64,000 bases of DNA from Sphaerimonospora sp050942215 (GTDB taxonomy: Bacteria > Actinomycetota > Actinomycetes > Streptosporangiales > Streptosporangiaceae): positions 62,001 to 126,000 of the forward strand of contig NZ_CP192057.1 in assembly GCF_050942215.1 (NCBI RefSeq), given 5' to 3'. Positions within the stretch are counted from its first letter, which is position 1; the number at the start of each line of letters is the position of its first letter. The notes under the pieces were generated by a model, which was not told the origin of the DNA, ran no database searches, and was given only the letters and a program-made list of their open reading frames with translations. A program made the position numbers and the translations under genes. Below are positions 45,243 through 53,700 of the stretch, in pieces.

Positions 45243-45720
45243 AATCCATCGCCAACCCAGGAACCGGCGACGCCACGCTCGTGCAGGTCGGCGAGCATGC
45301 CGAGCGCGAGTTGTGGCTTGCCGGAATTACCTTCTCAAGAACCTCGGCCAGCTCACGGCGTTCCTCATCGGCCGCCCACACACCCGACGGGAACAACGGC
45401 GATCGATCAGCGTGTGGCCGATCGGCGTGGTGAACGACAGGTGCACGGCCACCCGGCATAATCCGATCCCGCCCAGGGTGCCGGAGTACTGGCGGGCGGC
45501 CCCGACGGTATCGGTGAAGGACTTCGCATCGCCGGTCTCGTCAGTGATCAGCGCCGTGTCGGTGCCGCCGAGCCGCTCGATGGCCCAGTAGGCCCAACGG
45601 TTAGCGATGGCGTTGTCATCCCAGCGGGCCCGAGACAGGAAATGCTGCAGTACGTGTGGACTGCGGTGCTCGTCTCCACCCTTCCCAGCCGCCCGCTTCT
45701 CAAAGATCGCGACCTTCGGC
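45243..45720 (-). pseudogene. IS701-type DDE transposase remnant
   Basis: On the minus strand the frame RWDDNAIANRWAYWAIERLG, ALITDETGDAKSFTDTVGAA, RQYSGTLGGIGLCRVAVHL matches the middle of IS701-family transposases (first catalytic Asp in the TDETGD motif). Frameshifts follow: the next pieces (WAADEERRELAEV; LALGMLADLHERGVAGSWV) are in other frames. Both ends are missing. It fills most of the gap between the Tad operon and the LamG gene. Confidence 0.75.
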
Positions 45721-45829
45721 CGTCGTGACGGAGCAGGGCTTTCCCGTTACTAAAACTGATCTTTACTTTTATTGCCGCCTTATGTCATGATCACTCCGGT
45801 TTTGTTCGCATCTGTTCGAAAGGCTGTGA

Positions 45830-48800
45830 GTGAACACACGCCGATCAGCGTCCGGCTTATCCATCCGGACGCGCAAACGTGCTGCCCTGATCACGGCACT
45901 GATGCTGCCGCTCTCGCTCATGAGCGCGCCCGCGACCGCACAGGCCCCCACACCACCCCCGACCCCCTCCTCCGCCGCACCGGCAACACAACCCGATGCC
46001 ACATCGGACCCAGACCTCAAAACCGCCTGGGAGAAGGCGGCCAAGTCCGGTAAGCCCGTGGAGGTCCCCGCCCGGTCCACCGAGAGGATGAAGGTCTGGG
46101 CGAACCCCGACGGCAAGCATCTGCGCGCCGAGCTGCACACCCGGCCCGTACAACTCAAGAACCCCGCCAGCGGCGCATGGGAACCCATCGACACCCGCAT
46201 CGTGACCCGCGACGGCAAGTTGCAGGCCGCCCGGGTCAAATCACCGCTGACCTTCGGCGGGCGCGGAACCAAGCACCTGGTGTCGGCGAAGGGGGAGCAG
46301 GGCACGAGCGGCCTGGAGGTGACCCAGGCGCTGCCGGAACCGAAAATCTCCGGCAACACGATCACCTACCCCGACGCCGTGGCACCGGGGGCGGACCTCG
46401 TGGTGATTGCCCAGGCCGACGGCTTCGTCTCCCAGGTGGTCTTCCGGCACAAGCCGACCGGCCCGGTGACCGTACGCCTGCCGCTCACCCTGCCCAAGGG
46501 CACCAAATTCGGTAAGACCCCCCAGGGGTTGCCGCAGCTGAAGGGTGCCGAAGGCAAGGCGGTGGCGGCTCCGATCGTGCTCACGGCGATAGACGCCAAG
46601 GTGGAAGCCGGCCCCGATCAAGGCAAGACCTCCCGGGTCGACGCGCACGTGGAGACCTCCGGCACGACGTCGGAGCTGGTGTTCACCCCGGATGAGAAGT
46701 TCCTGGCCGACCCGGCGGTGACCTACCCGGTGACGATCGCCGCCGCCTCCGAATGGTTCGGTGGCGGACGACCCGACGACGCCTGGGTCAACAAGAACGA
46801 CCCCTACAGCAACCACGCCGCGGACGGATGGCTACGCGCAGGCACCACCTCCACCAGCGCGGACATCGCCCGCGTGTACCTGTGGTACGACCTCGACGCC
46901 CCGGAACTGGAGGGCGCCACCGTCGTCGATGCCGACCTGATCATCTGGAACTACAAGTCCGGCGGCCCCAACGGGGCCCTGTGCGGTGAAACCCTGGGGT
47001 CGGGCATCGTCGCCCAGCGGGTCACCTCCTACTGGGACACCGGGACTCTGGACTGGAACCACCAGCCGACCAGAGCCAGCGGCACCGAAGGACTCAACCA
47101 GGCCGGCTACAACTACGACGCCAGCGGCATCTGGTGCGCGAAGGACGAAGCCCTGTGGCATCAGGTCAAAACCATGGCCCGCGCCTGGATCGAACAGGGC
47201 GTACCCAACGAAGGGATGGTGCTGCGAGCCGACAGCGAAACCGCGGCGATCAATTGGCGCCAGTACTACTCCAGCGAATACAGCGGCCAGCCGTACCCCG
47301 GCTACCGTCACCCTCCCACTCTGATGGTCGAATATCAGCCGGCTGCTCGGCCGCTAGGGGTAGTCGGATGGTTTGCTCCTGATGAGGCTGGCATCACTAG
47401 CAGGGCGGTCGCCGAAGCGATCGACGCCAATCCCGAGCTGGGGCGCGCCGAGGCATCCCTGCCTACGGCCACCGACATCACCGACGAGCAAGCGGCGGCC
47501 GAAAAGGAGGCGTCCAGCGATATTGTCGAAGTTTCCCCCGAAGAGGCTATAGAGCCGGATCCGGAGATCGAGAATCCTCCCGCAGACACGACACCCCCAT
47601 CTGTGGCGAACACGGATCCTGCGGCGAATGCGGTTGTCGCCGATGTCTCAGAGATATACTTGAGTTTTGATGAGGAGGTCAGCGGGACGCAGATCGCCCT
47701 CAAGGAGGGTACCGGAAATCCTTTGCCCGGGAGTGTTACGGCCAGTGTGACTCCTGCCGGGTGGATCTTCACCCCAACGACGAAACCTCTGCCACAGGGT
47801 GAATACACGGTCGAAGTCACGGGAGCGACCGACGCTGCGGGCAACACCATGGCACCATTCACGTGGTCATTCACAATCGGCACTCCGCCGAGCGAAGGCC
47901 TTGTTGCCGCGTATGGCATGGAAGAGGGATCGGGTTCGACGGTCAGCGACTCGTCTGGGAGCGGCAATACGGGCACGGGCACCGCGGTGACGTGGGTGAG
48001 CGGTAAGTTCGGCAATGCCCTGTCGTTCAGTGGATCTAGCGGAAGCTGGGTGACGATCCCGCACAGTGCCTCGCTACGGCTGACGACCGGTATGACGCTG
48101 TCTGCGTGGGTCAAGCCGGCGTCCAACAGTGGCTGGCGCACGGTGCTGATGAAGTCTCATGCGAGTGGTTCCGCGTATGGCCTGTATGGGTCGAACGGCG
48201 CGGTTCCATCCGCGTGGTTCCTCAAGTCGGATGCTTCCAGTCATAACATTGTCGATGGCGTTTCGGCTTTGCCGATGAACAGCTGGAGCCACATTGCCGT
48301 CACGTATGACGGGTCGGTGGCGCGGTTGTACGTCAACGGCAACCAGGTGCGCCAGTCGGCTGTGACCGGTGGCTTGGTGGACGATGGCGGTGCGCTGCGG
48401 CTCGGAGGAAACACGCTGTGGGGTGAGTACTTCAGAGGTGTGATCGACGAGGTGCGTATCTACAACCGTGCTCAGTCGACTGCCGAGATCCAATCCGACA
48501 TGGGGCGCGCGGTCGCGACCGCAGGTCCCACACCATCCCCTACCCAGGGCCTTGTTGCCGCGTATGGCATGGAAGAGGGATCGGGTTCGACGGTCAGCGA
48601 CTCGTCTGGGAGCGGCAATACGGGCACGGGCACCGCGGTGACGTGGGTGAGCGGTAAGTTCGGCAATGCCCTGTCGTTCAGTGGATCTAGCGGAAGCTGG
48701 GTGACGATCCCGCACAGTGCCTCGCTACGGCTGACGACCGGTATGACGCTGTCTGCGTGGGTCAAGCCGGCGTCCAACAGTGGCTGGCGCACGGTGCTGA

Positions 48801-50482
48801 TGAAGTCTCATGCGAGTGGTTCCGCGTATGGCCTGTATGGGTCGAACGGCGCGGTTCCATCCGCGTGGTTCCTCAAGTCGGATGCTTCCAGTCATAACAT
48901 TGTCGATGGCGTTTCGGCTTTGCCGATGAACAGCTGGAGCCACATTGCCGTCACGTATGACGGGTCGGTGGCGCGGTTGTACGTCAACGGCAACCAGGTG
49001 CGCCAGTCGGCTGTGACCGGTGGCTTGGTGGACGATGGCGGTGCGCTGCGGCTCGGAGGAAACACGCTGTGGGGTGAGTACTTCAGAGGTGTGATCGACG
49101 AGGTGCGTATCTACAACCGTGCTCAGTCGACTGCCGAGATCCAATCCGATATGGCCTCTGCGGTCGCCCCCGTCGGTGCTGCCGCCAAGACGACTGCCGT
49201 AATGGCTATCCCGCCTGCGGATAGTGTGCCGCCCAAGGCAGCCAACGCTTTCGAGCGGCTCACGCCGTCGAAGTGCGATGAGCGCCGTACCCTGAGCGGT
49301 CGCCCGCAGGGCTGGGTAATGAACCATTACAGCTGGTGCCAGATGGGCAGAGTTGAAGCTGTCTACTACACAGGAAGATGCTTAGGGAACACCACTCCTT
49401 GTATTCCAGAGAGGGACACCGTAAACGCCCATGTAATGCTCATCGGATACACCTTCAATGGGGCAGGAGGCGTCGACAAGGCAAAGGGCGATACGGCTCG
49501 AGACATTATTGTAGAGGCATACGTATACGATGTTGTGCCGTATGGCTCCACCCCCTTGGGGAAGCGCATGGTACTGACGGTGGATATCGGCAACAAAAAG
49601 AGCTGCAATGTGGTTACCTCCAGAGGGGGGCAGACCATGTCCAACTCGCGCAGCGACCTGATCACTAATTGGAAAATAAACGGTCGTGCAACATTCCGCT
49701 TCAGGTGCGATCCGAGCAAGGCCCCCGTTTACCGGAAGAATGAATGGGTAACCCCAACAACGGTTCGTAACGACGAGCGCGTCAGTATCACCACGATTCG
49801 CCCCTCCGTTACCATCCCTGACTGGCCGAACGCCCGCTACCGGTATGTCACACCCCACATATCGACGGTCGTCGGCAACGTCGTCCGATGCGACTCGGCA
49901 TGGTACATCGCCTACCGCACCGGTGGATGTGTCTTCTATAAGACCAAGCCTGCGATCAAGTGGACGTATACTGCCACTTCCAAGGATGGAGCCCGCGTCT
50001 GGCAGATGAAGCAGGCATACCAGCACTACTGGAACGCCTGCACCAACCCCGACGAGGAAACCTATCCCGTAAAGTCCTCCGACAAGAACATCTTCGGATG
50101 CGACATCGGAAACGGAGTTTCCTACCTTCACCGGGAGACACAAGCCCAAAGGGACCTTAATCAAAGCGATACGAATACTCGGTGTAACCGAATGTGGCCG
50201 GGATACGTGAACGGCACCGATCCGGACCCGAATAACTGGAAACAGTGCGACGAGATCCCCTTCGCTTCGACAATGGAACGCACATTGGCGCCTGGCCGTA
50301 GAGATTTCTCGCTCTGCCCGATTCGTGCACAACACAATGGAGATGCGGGACTTTATCTGGGGCGTTTCTACGATCTGGATCGAGTACTCATTGCCGACCC
50401 CTTCATGAGTCGATTTGACACGAAGTACAACGATCCGATCTCGAAAGAGGAGCTCTGTGGGATTCCTGTGAACCCCCAGTAG
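45830..50482 (+). CDS. Secreted multidomain protein: DNRLRE-like, Ig-like, two LamG, NucA/NucB-like nuclease tip
   Basis: A 1550-residue protein. Signal peptide: RKRAALITALMLPLSLMSAPATA in segments (residues 16-38). Residues about 60-300 form a beta-rich region common in actinomycete wall or spore-associated proteins; about 300-510 resemble a DNRLRE module (VYLWYDLDAPELEGATVVDA). Residues 590-685 form an SbsA-type Ig-like domain (YLSFDEEVSG; TDAAGNTMAPFTW). LamG domains lie at 690-890 and 907-1107. The C-terminal 400 residues are cysteine-rich and end with QCDEIPFASTMERTLAPGRRD (near residue 1473), close to the CDEYPFAST motif of NucA/NucB DNases. GC drops from about 49200 onward, as in exchanged toxin tips. 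It may be a polymorphic toxin protected by the next gene. Confidence 0.8.
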   Translation: MNTRRSASGLSIRTRKRAALITALMLPLSLMSAPATAQAPTPPPTPSSAAPATQPDATSDPDLKTAWEKAAKSGKPVEVPARSTERMKVWANPDGKHLRAELHTRPVQLKNPASGAWEPIDTRIVTRDGKLQAARVKSPLTFGGRGTKHLVSAKGEQGTSGLEVTQALPEPKISGNTITYPDAVAPGADLVVIAQADGFVSQVVFRHKPTGPVTVRLPLTLPKGTKFGKTPQGLPQLKGAEGKAVAAPIVLTAIDAKVEAGPDQGKTSRVDAHVETSGTTSELVFTPDEKFLADPAVTYPVTIAAASEWFGGGRPDDAWVNKNDPYSNHAADGWLRAGTTSTSADIARVYLWYDLDAPELEGATVVDADLIIWNYKSGGPNGALCGETLGSGIVAQRVTSYWDTGTLDWNHQPTRASGTEGLNQAGYNYDASGIWCAKDEALWHQVKTMARAWIEQGVPNEGMVLRADSETAAINWRQYYSSEYSGQPYPGYRHPPTLMVEYQPAARPLGVVGWFAPDEAGITSRAVAEAIDANPELGRAEASLPTATDITDEQAAAEKEASSDIVEVSPEEAIEPDPEIENPPADTTPPSVANTDPAANAVVADVSEIYLSFDEEVSGTQIALKEGTGNPLPGSVTASVTPAGWIFTPTTKPLPQGEYTVEVTGATDAAGNTMAPFTWSFTIGTPPSEGLVAAYGMEEGSGSTVSDSSGSGNTGTGTAVTWVSGKFGNALSFSGSSGSWVTIPHSASLRLTTGMTLSAWVKPASNSGWRTVLMKSHASGSAYGLYGSNGAVPSAWFLKSDASSHNIVDGVSALPMNSWSHIAVTYDGSVARLYVNGNQVRQSAVTGGLVDDGGALRLGGNTLWGEYFRGVIDEVRIYNRAQSTAEIQSDMGRAVATAGPTPSPTQGLVAAYGMEEGSGSTVSDSSGSGNTGTGTAVTWVSGKFGNALSFSGSSGSWVTIPHSASLRLTTGMTLSAWVKPASNSGWRTVLMKSHASGSAYGLYGSNGAVPSAWFLKSDASSHNIVDGVSALPMNSWSHIAVTYDGSVARLYVNGNQVRQSAVTGGLVDDGGALRLGGNTLWGEYFRGVIDEVRIYNRAQSTAEIQSDMASAVAPVGAAAKTTAVMAIPPADSVPPKAANAFERLTPSKCDERRTLSGRPQGWVMNHYSWCQMGRVEAVYYTGRCLGNTTPCIPERDTVNAHVMLIGYTFNGAGGVDKAKGDTARDIIVEAYVYDVVPYGSTPLGKRMVLTVDIGNKKSCNVVTSRGGQTMSNSRSDLITNWKINGRATFRFRCDPSKAPVYRKNEWVTPTTVRNDERVSITTIRPSVTIPDWPNARYRYVTPHISTVVGNVVRCDSAWYIAYRTGGCVFYKTKPAIKWTYTATSKDGARVWQMKQAYQHYWNACTNPDEETYPVKSSDKNIFGCDIGNGVSYLHRETQAQRDLNQSDTNTRCNRMWPGYVNGTDPDPNNWKQCDEIPFASTMERTLAPGRRDFSLCPIRAQHNGDAGLYLGRFYDLDRVLIADPFMSRFDTKYNDPISKEELCGIPVNPQ
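47897..49148 (+). repeat. Tandem near-identical 0.6-kb repeat encoding the two LamG domains
   Basis: DNA from 47897 (GGCCTTGTTGCCGCGTATGG) to about 48500 recurs from 48548 to about 49150, 651 bp apart, with no difference seen except C/T near the end (GACATGG versus GATATGG). Such identity at synonymous sites points to a recent duplication or ongoing gene conversion. Confidence 0.9.
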
Positions 50483-50494
50483 AGTCGCTGGTAA

Positions 50495-50533
50495 GGGGCG
50501 GAGTCGGCCGGCCTTCATGGTCGACTCCGCCCC
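50495..50533 (+). terminator. Perfect 12-bp hairpin between nuclease gene and candidate immunity gene
   Basis: GGGGCGGAGTCG pairs with CGACTCCGCCCC around a 15-base loop, 12 bp after the stop of the large gene. There is no long T-run, so it could be a partial terminator or an mRNA processing site that sets the ratio of the two products. Confidence 0.55.
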
Positions 50534-50562
50534 TCTGTGAAGTCAATAGACTGGAGTGCGGC

Positions 50563-51192
50563 ATGATCGAGGATGTGGTTCGACGCTACAAGCAGTTCCT
50601 GAATGAGCATGAGTGGCTCGCCTACGGCAGTCTGGGGTGGACCGTTTGCCTCTATGGAGAAAATACATCAATAGATATCGAGGAGCAGGTTACGCGAGCA
50701 TTGTCACGATCCGGGCAGATTGAGCGTTCTGCAATGTCTGTGGTCGAAGAGCCATTGTGCACACCGGGCGTGGTGGTGTTCTATGAGAGGCTCGCGTACG
50801 GTTTCTTCCTCTTGGAAGTAGAAGAGAGCTGCGTGAGTGAAAGCCGGGCCCTCCGAACATTGAGCGAGGAAGGTAGCGTTTGGAATGCTTCCTGGAATTC
50901 CGGGTACCACAGTCGGTTTACATATTCGGAGGGAGGGGCTATAGCTTATAAATGGTCAGATGTTCAGTTTTCTACTCCCCCCCCTGTGGGTGCTCTTCAG
51001 CGGGCGGCAGAGGCGATTGCCGGGGTGGTGGAGCTGTGCCATACGGAGAATAGGCATCCGAGCTTTGCGGACCTGTTGGCCATTGTAGACCTATCAACTG
51101 GTGTTACCCTGTCGAATGTCTGGTTAGACGAAATCCGTCCCTGTTATATTATTCGAGACCCGCTGCCTCGCGTGGGTTGGGCTTACGAGTAA
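50563..51192 (+). CDS. Candidate immunity protein, unknown family
   Basis: A 209-residue cytoplasmic-looking protein with low GC and AT-rich codons unlike the rest of the window (ENTSIDIEEQVTRALSRSG; TENRHPSFADLLAIVDLSTG). The ATG has GGAGTGCGG upstream. It follows the nuclease-tipped secreted protein by 80 bp in the same direction and shares its low GC, which fits an immunity gene that travels with the toxin tip. No enzymatic motif was found; the role is inference. Confidence 0.6.
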   Translation: MIEDVVRRYKQFLNEHEWLAYGSLGWTVCLYGENTSIDIEEQVTRALSRSGQIERSAMSVVEEPLCTPGVVVFYERLAYGFFLLEVEESCVSESRALRTLSEEGSVWNASWNSGYHSRFTYSEGGAIAYKWSDVQFSTPPPVGALQRAAEAIAGVVELCHTENRHPSFADLLAIVDLSTGVTLSNVWLDEIRPCYIIRDPLPRVGWAYE

Positions 51193-51197
51193 TAGGT

Positions 51198-51430
51198 ATG
51201 GACGTTCTTTGCGCTGACCTGGTCACGATTGACGAAGTTGGATTCACCCTGCTGGACGACGCCGGCGCCCAGCTGCTGTTCCGGTTCGCCGCCGCTTATG
51301 AACGGCGCGCTCGGCCTCGGCTCGCGCTGGCCCTTCGACCAGTGGGGACGCTTCGTCCCAGCACGCCACCGCCGTCAGCTTGCCGGACCGGCTCCGCACC
51401 ACAGCATCATCTCCACATAGGGGATGCGCT
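51198..51430 (+). pseudogene. istB fragment of a second IS21-type element
   Basis: The translation CADLVTIDEVGFTLLDDAGA, QLLFRFAAAYERRA matches the Walker B region of IstB at 6895-7000; the nucleotide match continues in another frame (CCCTTCGACCAGTGGGGACG) up to the dimer-interface region. Walker A, the N-terminus and the ends are gone. Confidence 0.85.
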
Positions 51431-51652
51431 GGGCTCGGTCGGGCCCCAGCGAAGTTGATCACGACCGCGGTTGTTGCACCGAGGTACAGCCAGAACGAGT
51501 GCGACCAGGGTGGTCAGCGCCATGGCAACTTCTCCTGGTCGGCCGTGCAGGTGTCGAGCGCCTGGCGCTCCCGGGTGATCCACTCCCGAACTTGCTGCAG
51601 GTGGCTCCGGCGAAGAGGTCGGCACGGCGGACAGGGGCCCCAAACCGAAGGA

Positions 51653-51820
51653 TCACTCGCTTTTGGCGTCCATGAGCCGCCGCTTAGCCGCGACGTCGGC
51701 CAGCACCCGCTCCAGATCGCTCAGGTCGCCGCGGACGTACTCCTTCTACCTTTCGGTTTGCCCGGCGTACGATTCGTCCCTGTCGAGTCCGGCCCACACC
51801 CTGGCCACCAGATCACCCAT
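51653..51820 (-). pseudogene. Possible DUF6221-like protein remnant
   Basis: On the minus strand MGDLVARVWAGLDRDESYAG, a stop, then KEYVRGDLSDLERVLADVAA, KRRLMDAKSE. The order (start with DLVA-type helix, later RVL-DVAAKRRL) resembles the short DUF6221 proteins of actinomycete mobile elements. The in-frame stop marks it as broken. Confidence 0.35.
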
Positions 51821-51849
51821 GCCCTCACCAGAAGGGAAGGTTGTGTGGC

Positions 51850-51979
51850 GCTGCGGTCCCCGTTCGACAACTACGGCGCGAAGGGGAAGCTCGCCCCCTT
51901 CCTCGCGTCGCTGCCGTGGCCAAGCCCCCTCAGCGATCACTTCACGGAAGGGTACTTCCCGGAACTAATCGGAGTATGA
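51850..51979 (+). pseudogene. Possible N-terminal remnant of a DNA adenine methylase
   Basis: The frame LRSPFDNYGAKGKLAPFLAS resembles the SAM-binding start of Dam/D12-class methylases (FxGxK...LxPxL), but it ends after 40 residues (YFPELIGV, stop). There is no start codon in context. The region 51431-51650 between debris pieces holds nothing I can identify. Confidence 0.35.
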
Positions 51980-52075
51980 TCTAGGTCCCGGTCCGGTCTC
52001 CGGTCGTCGCCCTGTCGCACCTCTGTCCGACCGGCCAACCCCGCCCCGCGATCGCCGGCAACCCAGGAGAGCCGT

Positions 52076-52243
52076 ATGGGTCAGAGTTCCCACGAGGGCT
52101 CGGCAGACGAGTCGCGGGACGACATCCTCTCCGGTTCGGGAGCGCACCTCCTCGAGAGTGGAGGCGGGCCCCGCCGGCCGTACGGCCCGGATGGCATCCA
52201 CGCCTACGGGCGGATCGACCCGACACGGGCGGTCGCGCTGTGA
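52076..52243 (+). CDS. Small protein coupled to the recombinase
   Basis: A 55-residue reading frame (MGQSSHEGSADESRDDILSG at the start, RPYGPDGIHAYGRIDPTRAV near the end). The ATG has AGGAGAG 5 nt upstream, and its TGA overlaps the GTG of the recombinase (GTGA), a strong sign that both are translated. Acidic first half; possibly a recombinase accessory factor. No family recognised. Confidence 0.55.
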   Translation: MGQSSHEGSADESRDDILSGSGAHLLESGGGPRRPYGPDGIHAYGRIDPTRAVAL

Positions 52244-53307
52244 GCGGCCTGCCCGACGTCCTCCACGCTGCCGACGATTGGCAGCCCGCCATACCGGCCG
52301 CTCCCGTCCGGTCCCCGTTCCACGTCTACCTGGACAACCTCAAAAGCGAGGAGTCCAGACGGACCATGCGCGGCTGTCTGAACCGGATCGCCCGCCTCCT
52401 GGCCGGTCTCGACGACGAGCAGTGGCAGCGGCTCACGCCCGTACAGCGAAACGAGTTCGGCGTGGAACTGGACTGGTCCCGGCTCACCTACGCCCACACC
52501 ACGCACATCCGCGCGATGCTCCTGCAGCAGGGGTGGTCCCCCGCGCACATCAACAAGCATCTCAACGCGCTCCGGCGCGTCCTCAAAGAGGCGTGGCGGC
52601 TGGGCCTGATGGACTCCGAGACCTACCACCGGGCCGCCGACGTCGAATCCGTCGCCGGCACCCGTGAACCGGCCGGGAACGACGTCCCCCCGGAAGTCGT
52701 CGGAGCCCTCCTCGGCGTGTGCGACGCTGAGGCCGTCGACGGTACCGATGCCGGGCTTCTCATCGGCGCCCGCGACGGCGCGATCATCGCGACCCTGTAC
52801 TCCACCGGATGCCGCCGCTCCGAACTCGCCGCCTTCACCATCGCCGACTACCGGCCGGGTGACCGGTCGCTGAAAGTTCGGGGCAAAGGCGATAAGGAGC
52901 GCAGGGTGTATCTCATCCCCGACGCCGTCGGCCGGCTCGAACGGTGGATCGCCGTACGCGGCCGAACCCCCGGCGCTCTGTTCCCGTCCCTGTATAAAGG
53001 CGGCCGCATCCGTGTCGACTCGCACGGCAGGCCCAAGCACATGACCCCGCGGGCGCTCGGTACCATCCTCGACGCCCGTTTCCAGGAGGCCGGCACCGCC
53101 CGCCGGACCCCGCACGACTTCCGCCGCACCTACGTCGGCGAGCTCCTCGACGCGGGGGTGGATCTGGCCACCGCCCAGTCCCTGGTCGGGCACGCGTCCC
53201 CCGCGACCACCGCACGGTACGACCGGCGGCAGGAACGCGCCCGCAAGGCCGCCACCGATCGGCTGACCCTCCCCCAACCTGTCCCGCCCCGCCCGAATGG
53301 CTCTTGA
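52240..53307 (+). CDS. Tyrosine recombinase (XerC/D-like integrase)
   Basis: A 355-residue integrase. SAM-like N-terminal domain (FHVYLDNLKSEESRRTMRG), catalytic domain with Arg in TGCRRSELAAF (about residue 191), Lys in GKGDKERRVYL, HDFRRTY (His and Arg), GHASPATT and the nucleophile Tyr in TARYDRR (about residue 328). It could mobilise an integrative element or gene cassette or resolve dimers; no att site was recognised. Confidence 0.92.
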   Translation: MSGLPDVLHAADDWQPAIPAAPVRSPFHVYLDNLKSEESRRTMRGCLNRIARLLAGLDDEQWQRLTPVQRNEFGVELDWSRLTYAHTTHIRAMLLQQGWSPAHINKHLNALRRVLKEAWRLGLMDSETYHRAADVESVAGTREPAGNDVPPEVVGALLGVCDAEAVDGTDAGLLIGARDGAIIATLYSTGCRRSELAAFTIADYRPGDRSLKVRGKGDKERRVYLIPDAVGRLERWIAVRGRTPGALFPSLYKGGRIRVDSHGRPKHMTPRALGTILDARFQEAGTARRTPHDFRRTYVGELLDAGVDLATAQSLVGHASPATTARYDRRQERARKAATDRLTLPQPVPPRPNGS

Positions 53308-53425
53308 GCCCGGGACGCTGCCGGAGCAGATCCGGATGTCGTACGGCGGTCCGATCCCCTGGGCCCAGGCGGTGATCATGACGCTCACCTCGCGCGGCGC
53401 CGGTAAACCCTCCATGCGGAAATAA
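53297..53425 (+). CDS. Possible 42-residue ORF overlapping the recombinase end
   Basis: The frame reads MALEPGTLPEQIRMSYGGPI then PWAQAVIMTLTSRGAGKPSM. It overlaps the recombinase stop by 11 bp but has no clear ribosome site. Low support. Confidence 0.25.
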   Translation: MALEPGTLPEQIRMSYGGPIPWAQAVIMTLTSRGAGKPSMRK

Positions 53426-53539
53426 GCACGACTCCCACTGCGACTGTGACAACCGCGGGCCAGGGCACGGCTGCTCCGCCGGCGGCACCACCGGCTGCGT
53501 CTCCCGCATTGTCAATGGGAAACGCGCAGACGCCGGGCA

Positions 53540-53700
53540 TTGACTTCCTCCCCTCTCTGAAGGGAGGGGATTCCGACCGTCGCCGGTCGGATCTTCCTGC
53601 TTCACCGCCGGTCGCCTCGTCCGAGAGGACTCTCGTTGAGGTCTTACACCAGCTCCACAGGCGTTTTACCTCTCCGCCGGCCCGGCGGCGAGGATGTTAC
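53540..53700 (-). ncRNA. Candidate omega RNA of the second tnpB element
   Basis: Downstream of tnpB on the minus strand are two ordered hairpins, CCGACCG/CGGTCGG (53573-53590) and CCCCTC/GAGGGG (53549-53568), followed by GGAAGTCAA, the right end. This is the layout of tnpB guide RNA scaffolds. The guide would start at 53539 and read TGCCCGGCGTCTGCGC. Confidence 0.5.

Noticed and set aside
42032..45298. A 1088-codon frame on the minus strand
   Set aside because: It mirrors the LysM-BTAD gene in high-GC DNA; Gly/Arg/Val-rich composition, no motifs, and the + strand gene has clear domains and operon overlaps.
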